Source: Lentzea waywayandensis (GTDB taxonomy: Bacteria; Actinomycetota; Actinomycetes; Mycobacteriales; Pseudonocardiaceae). Taken from it: a stretch of 64,000 bases of DNA. The notes under the pieces are model-generated. The model ran no database searches. It was not told the origin of the DNA and saw only the letters and a list, made by a program, of their open reading frames with translations. Location of the stretch: positions 62,001-126,000 of the forward strand of contig NZ_FOYL01000017.1 in NCBI RefSeq assembly GCF_900115955.1, in the 5' to 3' direction. Position numbers and translations under genes: made by a program. Each line of letters starts with the position of its first letter. Position 1 is the first letter of the stretch. Positions 14,200-22,691 of the stretch are shown here, piece after piece.

Positions 14200-15816
14200 T
14201 CAGAGCGAAACGGACTCGGCGGACAGTTCGCGAGCGCAGAGCCGGACCAGCGGGTCGAGCCGGCCGGCGGGATCGACCAGGTTGGCCACCACCAGTTCCT
14301 CGACGGCGAGGTCCACGGCGGATTCCGTGCGCCCCGGCTCGCGCGCGGAGCCGGTGATGGCGAGCGCCCGCAACGCCCGCCGCGCCGCAGAGGTGAGCGC
14401 GTCGAAACTGGCGGCGAACTCCGCACGCACGCTGGTCGTGCCGATGGCCAGTTCGTCCAGCACCCCGCCGTCGTCGGACATCCGATCGGCCAGCCGCCGC
14501 AGGGTCAGCCCCGGCCGCAACGCCAGCCGTTCGGCGATGATCCGCAATGCGCGGGGATTGCCGGCGGACGCACGCACAACGGCCCGCGCCGCGGCAGGTT
14601 CGGCCGCTGTCCTCGCCACCCCGAGCAGGCGAACGGCCTCCCGGTCGGCGAGCGGCCCCAGTCGCACGACGCCGAATCCGCCGGGAGTCCGGCGCGTCGA
14701 CACGAGCACGCGGCTCGGTCCGGCACCGAGGGCGAACGGGGCGACCTCCAGCGCGCCGTCGAGCACGATCAGCACGCGCCGGTCCGCGAGCAGCGACCGG
14801 TACGCCGTGGCCCGATCCGCGATCTCGCCGGGCACGTCGTCACGACGGACACCCAGCGCGCACAGCAACTCGGTGAGGGCTTCGCCCGTGCCGCGGGTGA
14901 CGGCGTGGTAGAGCTGACCGTCCGGAAAGGACGGTGCGAGTGCCTCGGCGGCCCGCAGGACCAGAGCCGACGTGCCGATCCCCGGCGGACCGCAGACCAC
15001 GGTGACCCGGCTGGTCGCCGTCACGATCGCACCGAGTTCCCGCCGCCGGCCCACGAAGTCGGCGGGACCGGGTGGCAGGCCGCGTGGAACGGTGGCGAAC
15101 ACCCTGCGCTGTGCGTCCCGCAGCTGTGGTCCCGGATCCAGGCCGAGTTCCGCGCGCAGCACCTCCCGCGCCCTTCCGAAGACGGTCAGGGCATCGGCTG
15201 TGCGTCCGGCTCGGTGCAGAGCCCCGACCAGCAGTGCCCACGTCCCCTCGGCGAGCGGGCGTTCGGCGACCATCTCGCGCAGAATGCCGATCGCGTCGTC
15301 AGCACGACCGGTCGCGGTGAGCGCCTCCACCAGTGCCGACAGCACCGCCCAGCGCCGGTCGTCCAGCGCGGTCGCGGCCGCGTCCACCCAGGGGGCCAGC
15401 TCGACCCCACCGAACGCCCGCCCTCGCCACAGTCCCAGTGCGCGTGTCAGCACGGCCACCGCGTGCCCGTGCTCCCCCGCCCGGACAGCGGCCTCGCCCT
15501 CGTCCGCGAGCCGGTGGAACACGTGCAGGTCGACCTCGCCGGGATCCACCTCGATGCGGTAGCCGACGCCCACGCTGCTCAGCTCCGCGGTACCCGCGAG
15601 CACGCGACGAAGGCCCGACACGTACGTGCGCACGTTCGACGGTGCCGAACGCGGCGGCGACTCACCCCACAGCGTCTCCACCAGCCTGTCGGTGGAGACC
15701 ATCTCGCCGGCGCGCAACAGCAGCGCGACCAGCACCCCCTGCCGCTTCACCCCGCCGATGGCGAGCCGTCCCGCGGCCCCGTGCACCTCCAGCGGTCCCA
15801 GCACGTGCAGACGCAT
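14200..15816 (-). CDS. SARP-family pathway activator with degenerate NTPase loop
   Basis: The 538-residue protein has an OmpR-type winged-helix DNA-binding domain (residues 1-90), a bacterial transcriptional activation domain (about 95-240) and an ATPase-like region opening with DFVGRRRE (from 253). This is the plan of Streptomyces antibiotic regulatory proteins with an AfsR-like extension. The Walker A sequence reads GPPGIGTS (276-283), so the lysine expected in GKT/GKS is absent and nucleotide binding is doubtful. The ATG at 15816 was chosen because the winged helix begins at once (MRLHVLGPLEV) and a GGGGGG run precedes it; the frame continues 17 codons further upstream. It lies 16 bases before the first NRPS gene and is probably the cluster-situated activator, transcribed with the genes it controls. 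Confidence 0.9.
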   Translation of the reverse strand: MRLHVLGPLEVHGAAGRLAIGGVKRQGVLVALLLRAGEMVSTDRLVETLWGESPPRSAPSNVRTYVSGLRRVLAGTAELSSVGVGYRIEVDPGEVDLHVFHRLADEGEAAVRAGEHGHAVAVLTRALGLWRGRAFGGVELAPWVDAAATALDDRRWAVLSALVEALTATGRADDAIGILREMVAERPLAEGTWALLVGALHRAGRTADALTVFGRAREVLRAELGLDPGPQLRDAQRRVFATVPRGLPPGPADFVGRRRELGAIVTATSRVTVVCGPPGIGTSALVLRAAEALAPSFPDGQLYHAVTRGTGEALTELLCALGVRRDDVPGEIADRATAYRSLLADRRVLIVLDGALEVAPFALGAGPSRVLVSTRRTPGGFGVVRLGPLADREAVRLLGVARTAAEPAAARAVVRASAGNPRALRIIAERLALRPGLTLRRLADRMSDDGGVLDELAIGTTSVRAEFAASFDALTSAARRALRALAITGSAREPGRTESAVDLAVEELVVANLVDPAGRLDPLVRLCARELSAESVSL

Positions 15817-15917
15817 CCGACCCCCCGGTCTCTCGCAGGTGTCACCACCGGGACGGGAGTCAAACAACGGTCGGCATCGGCTCGGCCTTCGCTCGACATC
15901 GGCGCGAAGCCCGCAGT

Positions 15918-15938
15918 GTCAGATGCAGCGTCAGATGC
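15918..15938. promoter_or_regulatory. Direct repeat GTCAGATGC x2, candidate SARP operator
   Basis: GTCAGATGC occurs at 15918-15926 and 15930-15938, a 12-base period. It lies about 100 bases upstream of the SARP start codon and overlaps the end of the next regulator gene. SARPs bind short direct repeats, usually about 11 bases apart, near the -35 region. A third copy at 16053 lies inside the upstream regulator. A TTGACT hexamer lies between the repeat and the gene. This is a candidate site only. Confidence 0.4.
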
Positions 15939-18900
15939 CGGAACGCGCCTTGCGCTGCGGAGCGCGGACCTCGGCCAGGCCCGCCACCGGACTTGAGTCA
16001 CCCGGACCCGTCCGGCACCGGCCACAGCGCACAGAGGCGTCGCCTGGCGCGGTCAGATGCGCACGGATCTGTGCGGCCTCGAGCGAATCGTCCTGATAGA
16101 GCGGCAGCGCCTTTCCCCACAGGTTGCGCGCCCTGTCGTGTTCCTGGAGCAACGCGGCGACGTGCGCCAGGCCCTCCCTCGCCCGCGCGAGCACCAGCGG
16201 CAGGTCCACCTCCGACGAGATGCGCTCGACCTCGCGGAACCGCGCCTGCGCCTCGGTGAGCCGGCCGGCCGCCAGTTCCGCCTCGGCCAGGGCTGTGATC
16301 GCGTCGCACTCCGGTTCGTGCAGATCCGTCGACCGAGCCGCTTCGCGCGCCACCACGCCCACGGCGAGCGCCTCGTCGATGTGTCCCAACGCCCTCCAGG
16401 AAACCGACAACCAGGACAGTCCGATCACCTCGCCGCGCACGAACCCGATCGACCGGCTCAGCCCGACCGCCCGGTCCAGTGGTTCGATCGCCAGCTCGTC
16501 GCGCTCGCGGCTGTACTCGAGCCAGCCGATGTTGATCAGCGTGATCGCCTCGCCCTCGATCGAACGCACCCTTTGGTGGTGCGCGAGCGCCTGCTCGAAC
16601 AACGACCGGGCCCGCTCGTACATCCCGAGCTGACAGGCGACGATCCCCAGGTTGATGCCGGAGTTGATCGCGTTGTCGAGGTCTCCGAGCGTCTGCGCGG
16701 TCTCGTGCGCCTCCTCGAACCGTTCCGCGGCCCCGGTCAGCGAACCCGCCTGCAGCAGCGAGACGCCGAGATCACGCAGCCCCGCCGCGAGTGCGGGCAG
16801 GTCGCCCAGCTCGCGGCAGATCGCGACGGACCGCTCCAGCGCGTCGCGCACCTCGAGGTTGCGGCCGTGCTCGCGCAACGCGAACGCCACGACCTGCCAC
16901 GCCAGTGCCGATCCGCGCTGGTCGCCGAGCTCGCCGGCCGCTCGCACCGCGTGTTCGGCCAAGTCGAGCACGCCGGCGCGCTGACCGATCCGCACGAAGT
17001 ACGGCAACAGCGCACACGGGAGTTGCCACGCGTGCGCGAACCAGCCGTGCGTCGCGGCGTGTTCGACCACCATCACCAGGTTCCTGTGCTCGGCCCGCAA
17101 CGCCCGCAACGCCATTCCGGCGGCGTCCGGCGCGGGTGCCTGCGTGGCGTGCGCTATCTCCGCGCGGAACCGCGGGGCTCCCATGATCAGCGTGGCGCAG
17201 CACTTCTCGACGAAACCGAGGTAGTGGTCGAACAACCGGCTTCTGGCCAGGCTCGCCTCGTCGGGATGAATCTCCTCCGCCACACCACGCGCGCAGTCCC
17301 GCACCAGGTCGTGAAAGCGGTAGCGGCCGGGATCGCGTTGCATCACCAGGTTGCGCTCCAGCAGCGCCTCCAGCGCGTCCTCGGCTTCGGCGGGAGGCAA
17401 CCCGCTCAGCGCGGCCGCGGCGTACGCGTCGAAGTCGTGCACGGGCGCGAGTCCGAGCAGCCGGAACAGCCGCTGCCGCACCGGCGTCAGGTGGCGGTAG
17501 GACAACGCGATCACGCCGGACACGCTGTGGTCGTCCACCGTGAAGGTACGGTCGCGCCGGTGCCGGTCGCGCAACTGTTCGGCCAGGTCCGCCATTGTCC
17601 ACAGAGGACGGCGCCGGAAACGCGACGCGGCGATGCGCAGGGCCAGCGGCAGACCTCCGCACAACTCGACCACCGCCTCGGTGGCCTCGCGCTCGACGGT
17701 GACGCGGTCCGTCGACGCGACCCGCCCGAACAGCTCCGCCGCACCGTCCGGATCGAGCACGTCCAGCGGCAGCGGTACGGCGCCCGGCAGGTCGACCAGT
17801 TGCCGCCTGCTGGTCACCAGCACGAGCGACCCCGGGCCACCGGGCAGGAGCGGCAGCACCTGCGAGGAGTCGGAAGCGTTGTCGAGCAGCACCAGCACCC
17901 GTTTGCCCGCCGTGCGTTCGCGCCAGCGGTCCCGGCGCGAGGCCGCGTCGGCCGGCATCTGGCGTGCGGGCACGCCGCTCTGCCACAGCAGTGCGTCCAC
18001 GGCCTCGTCGACGGCCATCGGCCGCTTGTCGTCGGTGTACCCCTGCAGGTCCACGAAGTACTGACCGTCCGGGTAGCGGTCGAGCAACAGGTGCGCGACG
18101 TGCACCGCCAGCGCGGTCTTGCCGACGCCGCCCATGCCCTCTACCACCAGGATCACCACCGCACCGGAGGGAACACCGCCGGCAAGCGTGAGCACCTGCG
18201 TGACGTCGGCGGACCGTCCGGTGAAGTCCGGTGTGTCATAAGGCAGGAACGACCCGGAGGACTCGGCGGTCAGCGGTTCGGCCAGTTCCCCAGCAGGTTG
18301 GGAACGCAGCATCCGCTCGTGCAGGGCCCGCAGTTCGGGGCCGGGATCCGCACCCAGCTCGTCCGCGAGAAGCCTGCGGCCCTCCTCGAACACGGCCAGT
18401 GCGTCCCCTTGCCGCCCCACCCGGTACAACGCCCGCATCAGCGTGGCGCGCAACGACTCCCGCAAGGGGTTCTCGGCGACGTGACCGACGAGCTCGGCGA
18501 CGAGAGTGGAGTCGTCGAGCTCGAGGCGCAGGCGCGCCAGGCGTTCCACCGCGATCAGCCGTTGCTCGGCCATCGTGTCGCGGGCGGCGGAGATCGACGA
18601 CGACATGAGCCCGTCCAGCAACGGTCCGCGCCACAACGCCAGCGCGTCGGTCAGCGAAGCGACCGCGTCCCGCGAGCGTCCGCCTTCGGCCGCGGTGTCC
18701 GCGTCACGCACAAGGGCGCGGAAGACGTCGGAGTCGACGGTCTCCCCAGCGGTCTCCACCCGGTAGCCGTGGGTCGTGGTGACCAGCCGGCCACCGGCCG
18801 CGTCGATCGCGCGGCGCACACCCGCCACGGCGTTGGACACCTGACGCCGCGCCGTCTGCGGCGGGTCGTCCCACAGCTCGTCCACGAGCCGGTCGAACGA

Positions 18901-19026
18901 CACGACCGAACCGTTGTTCAGCAGCAGCACGGCGAGCAGTTTCTGCTGCCGTTCACCGCCGAGCGCGACAAGGCCACCCGCACGGCGAAGTTCCAGCGGG
19001 CCCAGTATTCGATATTCAAGCGCCAC
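15931..19026 (-). CDS. AfsR-like SARP regulator with NB-ARC ATPase and TPR domains
   Basis: The 1031-residue protein has an N-terminal winged helix (YRILGPLEL at the start), an activation domain with the DPGPELRALHERML end typical of SARPs, an NB-ARC-type ATPase with intact Walker A (MGGVGKTA near 300), and a C-terminal array of tetratricopeptide repeats. This is the AfsR plan: an ATP- and signal-responsive transcription activator. GTG at 19026 is preferred because GGGGGAG lies just upstream; an ATG at 19086 in the same frame has no ribosome-binding site. It reads toward the NRPS operon and is divergent from the SDP-like operon, so it could control either or both. Unlike its smaller neighbour its P-loop is intact, so the two may divide signal sensing and DNA binding. 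Confidence 0.92.
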   Translation of the reverse strand: MALEYRILGPLELRRAGGLVALGGERQQKLLAVLLLNNGSVVSFDRLVDELWDDPPQTARRQVSNAVAGVRRAIDAAGGRLVTTTHGYRVETAGETVDSDVFRALVRDADTAAEGGRSRDAVASLTDALALWRGPLLDGLMSSSISAARDTMAEQRLIAVERLARLRLELDDSTLVAELVGHVAENPLRESLRATLMRALYRVGRQGDALAVFEEGRRLLADELGADPGPELRALHERMLRSQPAGELAEPLTAESSGSFLPYDTPDFTGRSADVTQVLTLAGGVPSGAVVILVVEGMGGVGKTALAVHVAHLLLDRYPDGQYFVDLQGYTDDKRPMAVDEAVDALLWQSGVPARQMPADAASRRDRWRERTAGKRVLVLLDNASDSSQVLPLLPGGPGSLVLVTSRRQLVDLPGAVPLPLDVLDPDGAAELFGRVASTDRVTVEREATEAVVELCGGLPLALRIAASRFRRRPLWTMADLAEQLRDRHRRDRTFTVDDHSVSGVIALSYRHLTPVRQRLFRLLGLAPVHDFDAYAAAALSGLPPAEAEDALEALLERNLVMQRDPGRYRFHDLVRDCARGVAEEIHPDEASLARSRLFDHYLGFVEKCCATLIMGAPRFRAEIAHATQAPAPDAAGMALRALRAEHRNLVMVVEHAATHGWFAHAWQLPCALLPYFVRIGQRAGVLDLAEHAVRAAGELGDQRGSALAWQVVAFALREHGRNLEVRDALERSVAICRELGDLPALAAGLRDLGVSLLQAGSLTGAAERFEEAHETAQTLGDLDNAINSGINLGIVACQLGMYERARSLFEQALAHHQRVRSIEGEAITLINIGWLEYSRERDELAIEPLDRAVGLSRSIGFVRGEVIGLSWLSVSWRALGHIDEALAVGVVAREAARSTDLHEPECDAITALAEAELAAGRLTEAQARFREVERISSEVDLPLVLARAREGLAHVAALLQEHDRARNLWGKALPLYQDDSLEAAQIRAHLTAPGDASVRCGRCRTGPGDSSPVAGLAEVRAPQRKARSGI

Positions 19027-19112
19027 GGACTCCCCCGAATCAATGTGGGGCTCATTGAGTACCACAGCCGCGATGCCGGTCGGCATGTTTTTGAAAAATC
19101 ATTCCAGCTACG

Positions 19113-19150
19113 CTTCGAACCCCTTCGAACACGAGGAGTGAGTGTTGACA
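19113..19150 (+). promoter_or_regulatory. Candidate promoter region of the SDP-like operon with CTTCGAAC direct repeat
   Basis: In the 201-base divergent region, CTTCGAAC is repeated at 19113-19120 and 19123-19130 (10-base period), each copy also holding the palindrome TTCGAA. A perfect TTGACA follows at 19145-19150. No good -10 element is visible at the usual distance. The arrangement, with direct repeats just upstream of a -35 element, fits activator control, possibly by the divergent SARP. Confidence 0.35.
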
Positions 19151-19227
19151 GCGCGCACCGAACCCGCTCTCATGCGTAACCGCCGTCACAGTTGCCCGCG
19201 AAGAACCAACTAAGGGGGACCTTAGAA

Positions 19228-19371
19228 ATGCGTTGGTATGCGTTGCTGGGAGCACTGTCCGCCGTCCTGGCGCTGGCCGCAGCGCTGCTCTTGCCGAGTT
19301 CCGACAGCCAGGATCCAGCCACGGTCGAGACCGTGCAGGCCGGCTTCGCACCATGCGTGACCGGGTGCTGA
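19228..19371 (+). CDS. 47-residue membrane peptide, candidate precursor of an SDP-like toxin
   Basis: The short gene has a strong ribosome-binding site (AGGGGGA, nine bases before the ATG). The peptide begins MRWYALLGAL, has one hydrophobic helix (about residues 3-22, rich in Leu and Ala), then a polar stretch and ends APCVTGC. The two cysteines (Cys43, Cys47) are the only ones and lie at the very end. The next gene starts nine bases after its stop, and the two genes after it are SdpA- and SdpB-family proteins. In Bacillus subtilis those two mature the toxin SDP, which carries a disulfide, from a much larger SdpC. I infer that this is the toxin or signal precursor of the operon. It has no recognised homologue known to me. 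Confidence 0.75.
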   Translation: MRWYALLGALSAVLALAAALLLPSSDSQDPATVETVQAGFAPCVTGC

Positions 19372-19380
19372 GCCGTTTCG

Positions 19381-19923
19381 GTGCTCACCGAACCTGAGGA
19401 GCGAACGGGTGCCGCGCGAGGTTTCGCGTTCACGTGCGCGGCGTTTCTGACACTCGCCGCCCTCATAGGAATCACGTATCTGCCGAAGGGCTTCGTCGGC
19501 GATTCGATCACTGCCCGCCAGGACACCGCCAAATTGATCTGGCCGATGGCATGGCGTTTCTACATCAATTCCGCCGACCGCGAGTACGTCGTCGCCTATC
19601 AACAGACCGGCGGCTCGTTCGTGTCGCTGACCCACCCCGCCGCCGCCCCTGAATACCTCCGAGGATTGAGCAGGAAATCCTATGGCGACCTGGTGCGGCT
19701 GACGTCGGCGGCGCAGGCCATTCCGCCCGATCTGTGGCGCGAATGCGACACTCCGGACATCACCGAGTGCGCGAACGTGATCGCCGAGGCCCCCCGCGCG
19801 CCGATCCCGGACAGGCTCGCGTCGCACGTGTGCGGCCCGGCCGTCTTCGCCGTCGAACGACCTTCCGCCGACCGCACGGCCAGATGCGTCACCCGCGTCG
19901 CCGCGGTGGAGCTGACGTGCTGA
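19381..19923 (+). CDS. SdpA-family antimicrobial peptide maturation protein
   Basis: Of 180 residues, about 12-35 form a hydrophobic N-terminal segment (FAFTCAAFLTLAALIGI). The remainder matches the SdpA pattern: WPMAWRFYINSADRE near the start (family: W.FFT+.PRE), a GLSRKSYGDLVRL block, PPDLWRECD, HVCGPAVFAVERP (family: LCG....+PVPW) and the C-terminal RVAAVELTC. Several conserved cysteines are present. In Bacillus, SdpA works with membrane protein SdpB to produce active SDP toxin. The start used is GTG at 19381; no strong ribosome-binding site is seen, so it may depend on translation of the peptide gene nine bases upstream. The downstream gene overlaps it by seven bases. Confidence 0.85.
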   Translation: MLTEPEERTGAARGFAFTCAAFLTLAALIGITYLPKGFVGDSITARQDTAKLIWPMAWRFYINSADREYVVAYQQTGGSFVSLTHPAAAPEYLRGLSRKSYGDLVRLTSAAQAIPPDLWRECDTPDITECANVIAEAPRAPIPDRLASHVCGPAVFAVERPSADRTARCVTRVAAVELTC

Positions 19924-20795
19924 ACCGGCTGCTGACCGCCGACCCGAGATCACCCCTGCTCGGCGTGGCCCGATCCCTCGTCGCCCTGGCCCAGCTGCTG
20001 TCGCTGGCCTTCACCTCCGACACCGACCTCTTCCCCGCGATCGGTGGGCCACCCGACGGCCCGCGCTGCGACGGCCTGCGCGGAATCTCGTTGTGGTGCC
20101 TGGGTTTCGACCCGGCGATCGCCCGGTGGACGGCCGTCGCGGTGCTCGTGTCGGTAGCGGTCGGCTACCGACCACGATGGACGGTCGTCCCGCACTGGTA
20201 CGTGGCGTTCAGCTTCAGCGCAGCCCTGATCGCGTCCCACGGCGGCGAGCACATCAGCAAGATCCTCACCCTGCTCCTGATCCCGGTACTGCTGGGCGAC
20301 GACCGCGGCTGGCACTGGACCCGTCCACGAACCCCGATGGCCCCGAGATGGCACGGTGCGGCAGCGGCCGGCCACCTGGCGATCCGGGCGCAGATCGCCT
20401 TCGTCTACGGACAGGCGGTGTGGTTCAAACTCCGTGAACCTGAGTGGCGTTCCGGCGAAGCCATGCACTACACGATGCAGGACGCCTACTTCGGCGCAAC
20501 GCCCGCGCTGGCCGAACTGCTCGACTCGGTAGGCCCGCTAATGACGTGGGGCACGCTCGCCGCCGAGACGTTCCTGGCGCTCTCGGCGTTCTGCGGCGTC
20601 CGCATCCGGAAATGGGCCGTGGTGGTGGGTGTGGTGCTCCACCTCGGAATCATGGTCGTGCTCGGGCTGATCGGCTTCGGCCTGGTGATGATCGCCCTGC
20701 TGCTCGCCTCCTCAAGTCGAACCGATCTCACCGGCGCGGTCGGAGACTGCGCTCCGCGGCTCCGTCGGACTCTCCACACGCCGAAGCTCGCTTGA
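19917..20795 (+). CDS. SdpB-family membrane protein (HTTM / vitamin K-dependent carboxylase-like fold)
   Basis: The 292-residue multi-pass membrane protein shows five to seven hydrophobic helices. Family landmarks are GVARSLVALAQLLSLAF near the N terminus, FSAALIASHGGEHISKIL, a DDRGWHW motif in a loop, and AIRAQIAFVYGQAVWFKL..PEWRSGEAMHY. These match SdpB proteins, which share the HTTM fold of gamma-glutamyl carboxylases. Translation probably starts at GTG 19917, overlapping the stop of the SdpA gene by seven bases, which indicates coupling. Together with SdpA it should modify or process the small peptide encoded upstream. No immunity gene (SdpI type) is visible nearby; DNA downstream is insertion-sequence debris, so one may have been lost. 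Confidence 0.85.
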   Translation: MLNRLLTADPRSPLLGVARSLVALAQLLSLAFTSDTDLFPAIGGPPDGPRCDGLRGISLWCLGFDPAIARWTAVAVLVSVAVGYRPRWTVVPHWYVAFSFSAALIASHGGEHISKILTLLLIPVLLGDDRGWHWTRPRTPMAPRWHGAAAAGHLAIRAQIAFVYGQAVWFKLREPEWRSGEAMHYTMQDAYFGATPALAELLDSVGPLMTWGTLAAETFLALSAFCGVRIRKWAVVVGVVLHLGIMVVLGLIGFGLVMIALLLASSSRTDLTGAVGDCAPRLRRTLHTPKLA

Positions 20796-20882
20796 CGCTT
20801 CCGATCGACGACGCCGGTTCGCAGGGCAGCCCCCTCAGTGTCCGCTGGCACGAGAAAGCGTTGCCGCTGACCTGCGGGGTTG

Positions 20883-21153
20883 TGCGTGCCGAAAACTACA
20901 TCCATGCAGGTTAAGCCGCATGCGATCCTAGAGGAGGACTCCGCCGAGAAGGCCCTGTGGTCTAGGGTGAAGTGCTCGATCCGCCTTGGCTCGACAGGCT
21001 GAAGCCGGACCCCGCAGGAGTACATCGCCACCGAGCGATCGGTAGGTTCTGTACTCGTCGTGCTGCTCGTACTCGCGCAGCGCGTGCCACATACGGGCCT
21101 GATTCCAGATCAGCGTACGGTCCAATAGTTCGCCGCGAAAGTTCTTGGCACCA
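20883..21153. mobile_element. Remnant of IS-A, 3' end only
   Basis: The sequence starts with the IS-A terminus TGCGTGCCGAAAACTAC and follows the transposase 3' region (minus strand) seen intact at 21487, with many substitutions and frameshifts. Homology stops near 21153 at a segment encoding ELLDRTLIWNQ. It is not coding. Confidence 0.8.
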
Positions 21154-21272
21154 GTCTGCAGGTGCCCGACCGTCCACACCGGACCGGTGCCGCATTCGCC
21201 GTCGAGGCCGTCGACGATCCTGAGTACCCCGTAGGTGAGGACGAGCAGCGGTGCGGCGATGTAGGAACTCAT
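21154..21272 (-). pseudogene. 5' fragment of an unknown gene, truncated by IS-A debris
   Basis: From the ATG at 21272 about 38 codons (MSSYIAAPLLVLTYGVLRIV...) encode a hydrophobic start of what looks like a membrane protein. The frame then runs into transposase-derived sequence of the IS-A remnant. Function not recognised. Confidence 0.5.
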
Positions 21273-21357
21273 GCCTCAAGCCTGCGGAACCGGCGACCCG
21301 AGCCGATCGCCGGTCAGCAGGATCTTCGGCATCCCTCTCAGGAGGGAGATGGCCTTC

Positions 21358-21486
21358 TCAGGCCGTTTCCAGGCTCACGCCCCACGTGTCGAGCACGACG
21401 CTGATCGGCGCGTAAACCATGTAGTTGTAGCAACGCGGGCTCACATCGGGGTTGAGGCCGGTGCAGCCCACCACCGTCGAGCCCTG
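21358..21486 (-). pseudogene. 3' fragment of an unknown gene cut by IS-A
   Basis: The open frame from the IS-A edge to the TGA at 21358 encodes 42 residues with CTGLNPDVSPRCYNYMVY and the ending DTWGVSLETA. It looks like a real C terminus with two cysteines. The 85 bases between it and the next fragment form a normal short spacer, so the two fragments were probably adjacent genes. Function unknown. Confidence 0.45.
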
Positions 21487-22691
21487 TGCGTGCCGAAAAC
21501 TGCATCCACGCAGGTTAAGCGGCATGTTGATACTCGTGGATGACTCCGCCGAGACGGTCCTGTCGATCTACGGTGAGGCGTTCGATCTGGGCGGGTTCGA
21601 GAGGCTGGGGCCGGGCTCTCATGGGTGCTGCGGCGGCGAGTGATCGGTGGGTTCGGTGCTCGCTGTAGTGCCGCTCGTACTCGCGTAACGCGTGCGTTAG
21701 GTGGGTCTGGTTCCAGATCAGCGTGCGGTCGAGCAGTTCGGTGCGAAGTGTCTTGACCCAGCGTTCGGTGATGGAGTTCATGCGGGGCATCCGGACACCG
21801 GTCAGCACCGTCGCGATTCCCGCGGTGCCGAGGATCTTGTCGATCAACGCGGGGTATTTGGCGTCGCGGTCACGAATGAGGAACTTGATCTGCGCGAGGT
21901 GTCCTGTGTCCTCGAGGTCCATGAGCAGGTTGCGGATGGCCTGGGTGACCCAGGCATGGGTGAGGTGTGTGGTGGTGCCGAGTATCCATACGCGCCGGCT
22001 GGCGTGGTGGATGGCGGCGAGAATGTACTGGCGCTGGCCGGTCAGCGTGACCGTTTCAATGAAGTCCATCGCCAGGATCGCCTCGGCCTGCGAGCGCAGG
22101 AAGTCGGCCCAGGTAACGGTTGTCCGGCGCGGGGCCGGATCGATGCCGGCAGTCTTGAGGATCTCCCACACCGTCGATGCGGCGATCGCGACACCGAGCA
22201 GGGCGAGTTCGCCGTGGATGCGTCGATATCCCCACGAGGGGTTCTCGGTCGCCAGGCGCAGGACGAGACGGCGGATCGAGGCGACAGCGCGCGGACGTCC
22301 GGGCCGGCGGTTCACGCTCGTTCGGGCATGGCGGCGCTTGATCAGGTCGCGATGCCACCTCAGCACCGTGTCAGGGCTGACCAAGAGCTGGAGTCGGCGC
22401 AGCGTCGCGCAGGCCAGGGGCACGAGTAAGGCTGCAAACAACGCCCTGTCTTCAGGCCGCAATCGTGGACGCTGATCACCGAGTTGCCGGTGCAGGACCG
22501 CGAGTTGGTGGCGTAACGCGAGGATCTCGACGTCCTTCTCCCGATCGGTCGTACGCAGAAGCCACAGCGCGGCGAAGGCGTGATAGACAGCGAGGTAGGC
22601 GAAGCGGACCAGCACGACCGCGATCATGCCGGATAGTGAGTGATACCCACCGATGCCCGCTGACCTGCACGGACGTAGTTCTCGGCACGCA
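21487..22691. mobile_element. IS-A copy 1, apparently intact insertion sequence
   Basis: The 1205-bp element is bounded by inverted repeats beginning TGCGTGCCGARAACTRC, with one transposase gene on the minus strand. Flanking bases show no clear target duplication; instead the left flank CCCTG and right flank CAGGG are inverted, extending the terminal symmetry. A second full copy lies at 61457-62662, and decayed copies at 20883, 36283 and 51238. The element separates a chopped gene on its left from a truncated IS701-like gene on its right. Confidence 0.9.
21515..22627 (-). CDS. IS-A transposase (rve-type DDE integrase core)
   Basis: This 370-residue protein comes from a single open frame. The N-terminal part has an LALRHQLAVL segment and a helix-turn-helix region ending WGYRRIHGELALLG. 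The catalytic core follows with AMDFIETVTLTGQ (first Asp), FLIRDRDAKYP (second Asp) and NSITERWVKTLR (Glu). The C terminus has HYSEHRTHRSL. This order is that of IS3/IS481-like rve transposases. No frameshift or stop is present, so this is the only copy in the window likely to be active. Its ATG (22627) matches the start position of the mutated second copy. Confidence 0.9.
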   Translation of the reverse strand: MIAVVLVRFAYLAVYHAFAALWLLRTTDREKDVEILALRHQLAVLHRQLGDQRPRLRPEDRALFAALLVPLACATLRRLQLLVSPDTVLRWHRDLIKRRHARTSVNRRPGRPRAVASIRRLVLRLATENPSWGYRRIHGELALLGVAIAASTVWEILKTAGIDPAPRRTTVTWADFLRSQAEAILAMDFIETVTLTGQRQYILAAIHHASRRVWILGTTTHLTHAWVTQAIRNLLMDLEDTGHLAQIKFLIRDRDAKYPALIDKILGTAGIATVLTGVRMPRMNSITERWVKTLRTELLDRTLIWNQTHLTHALREYERHYSEHRTHRSLAAAAPMRARPQPLEPAQIERLTVDRQDRLGGVIHEYQHAA

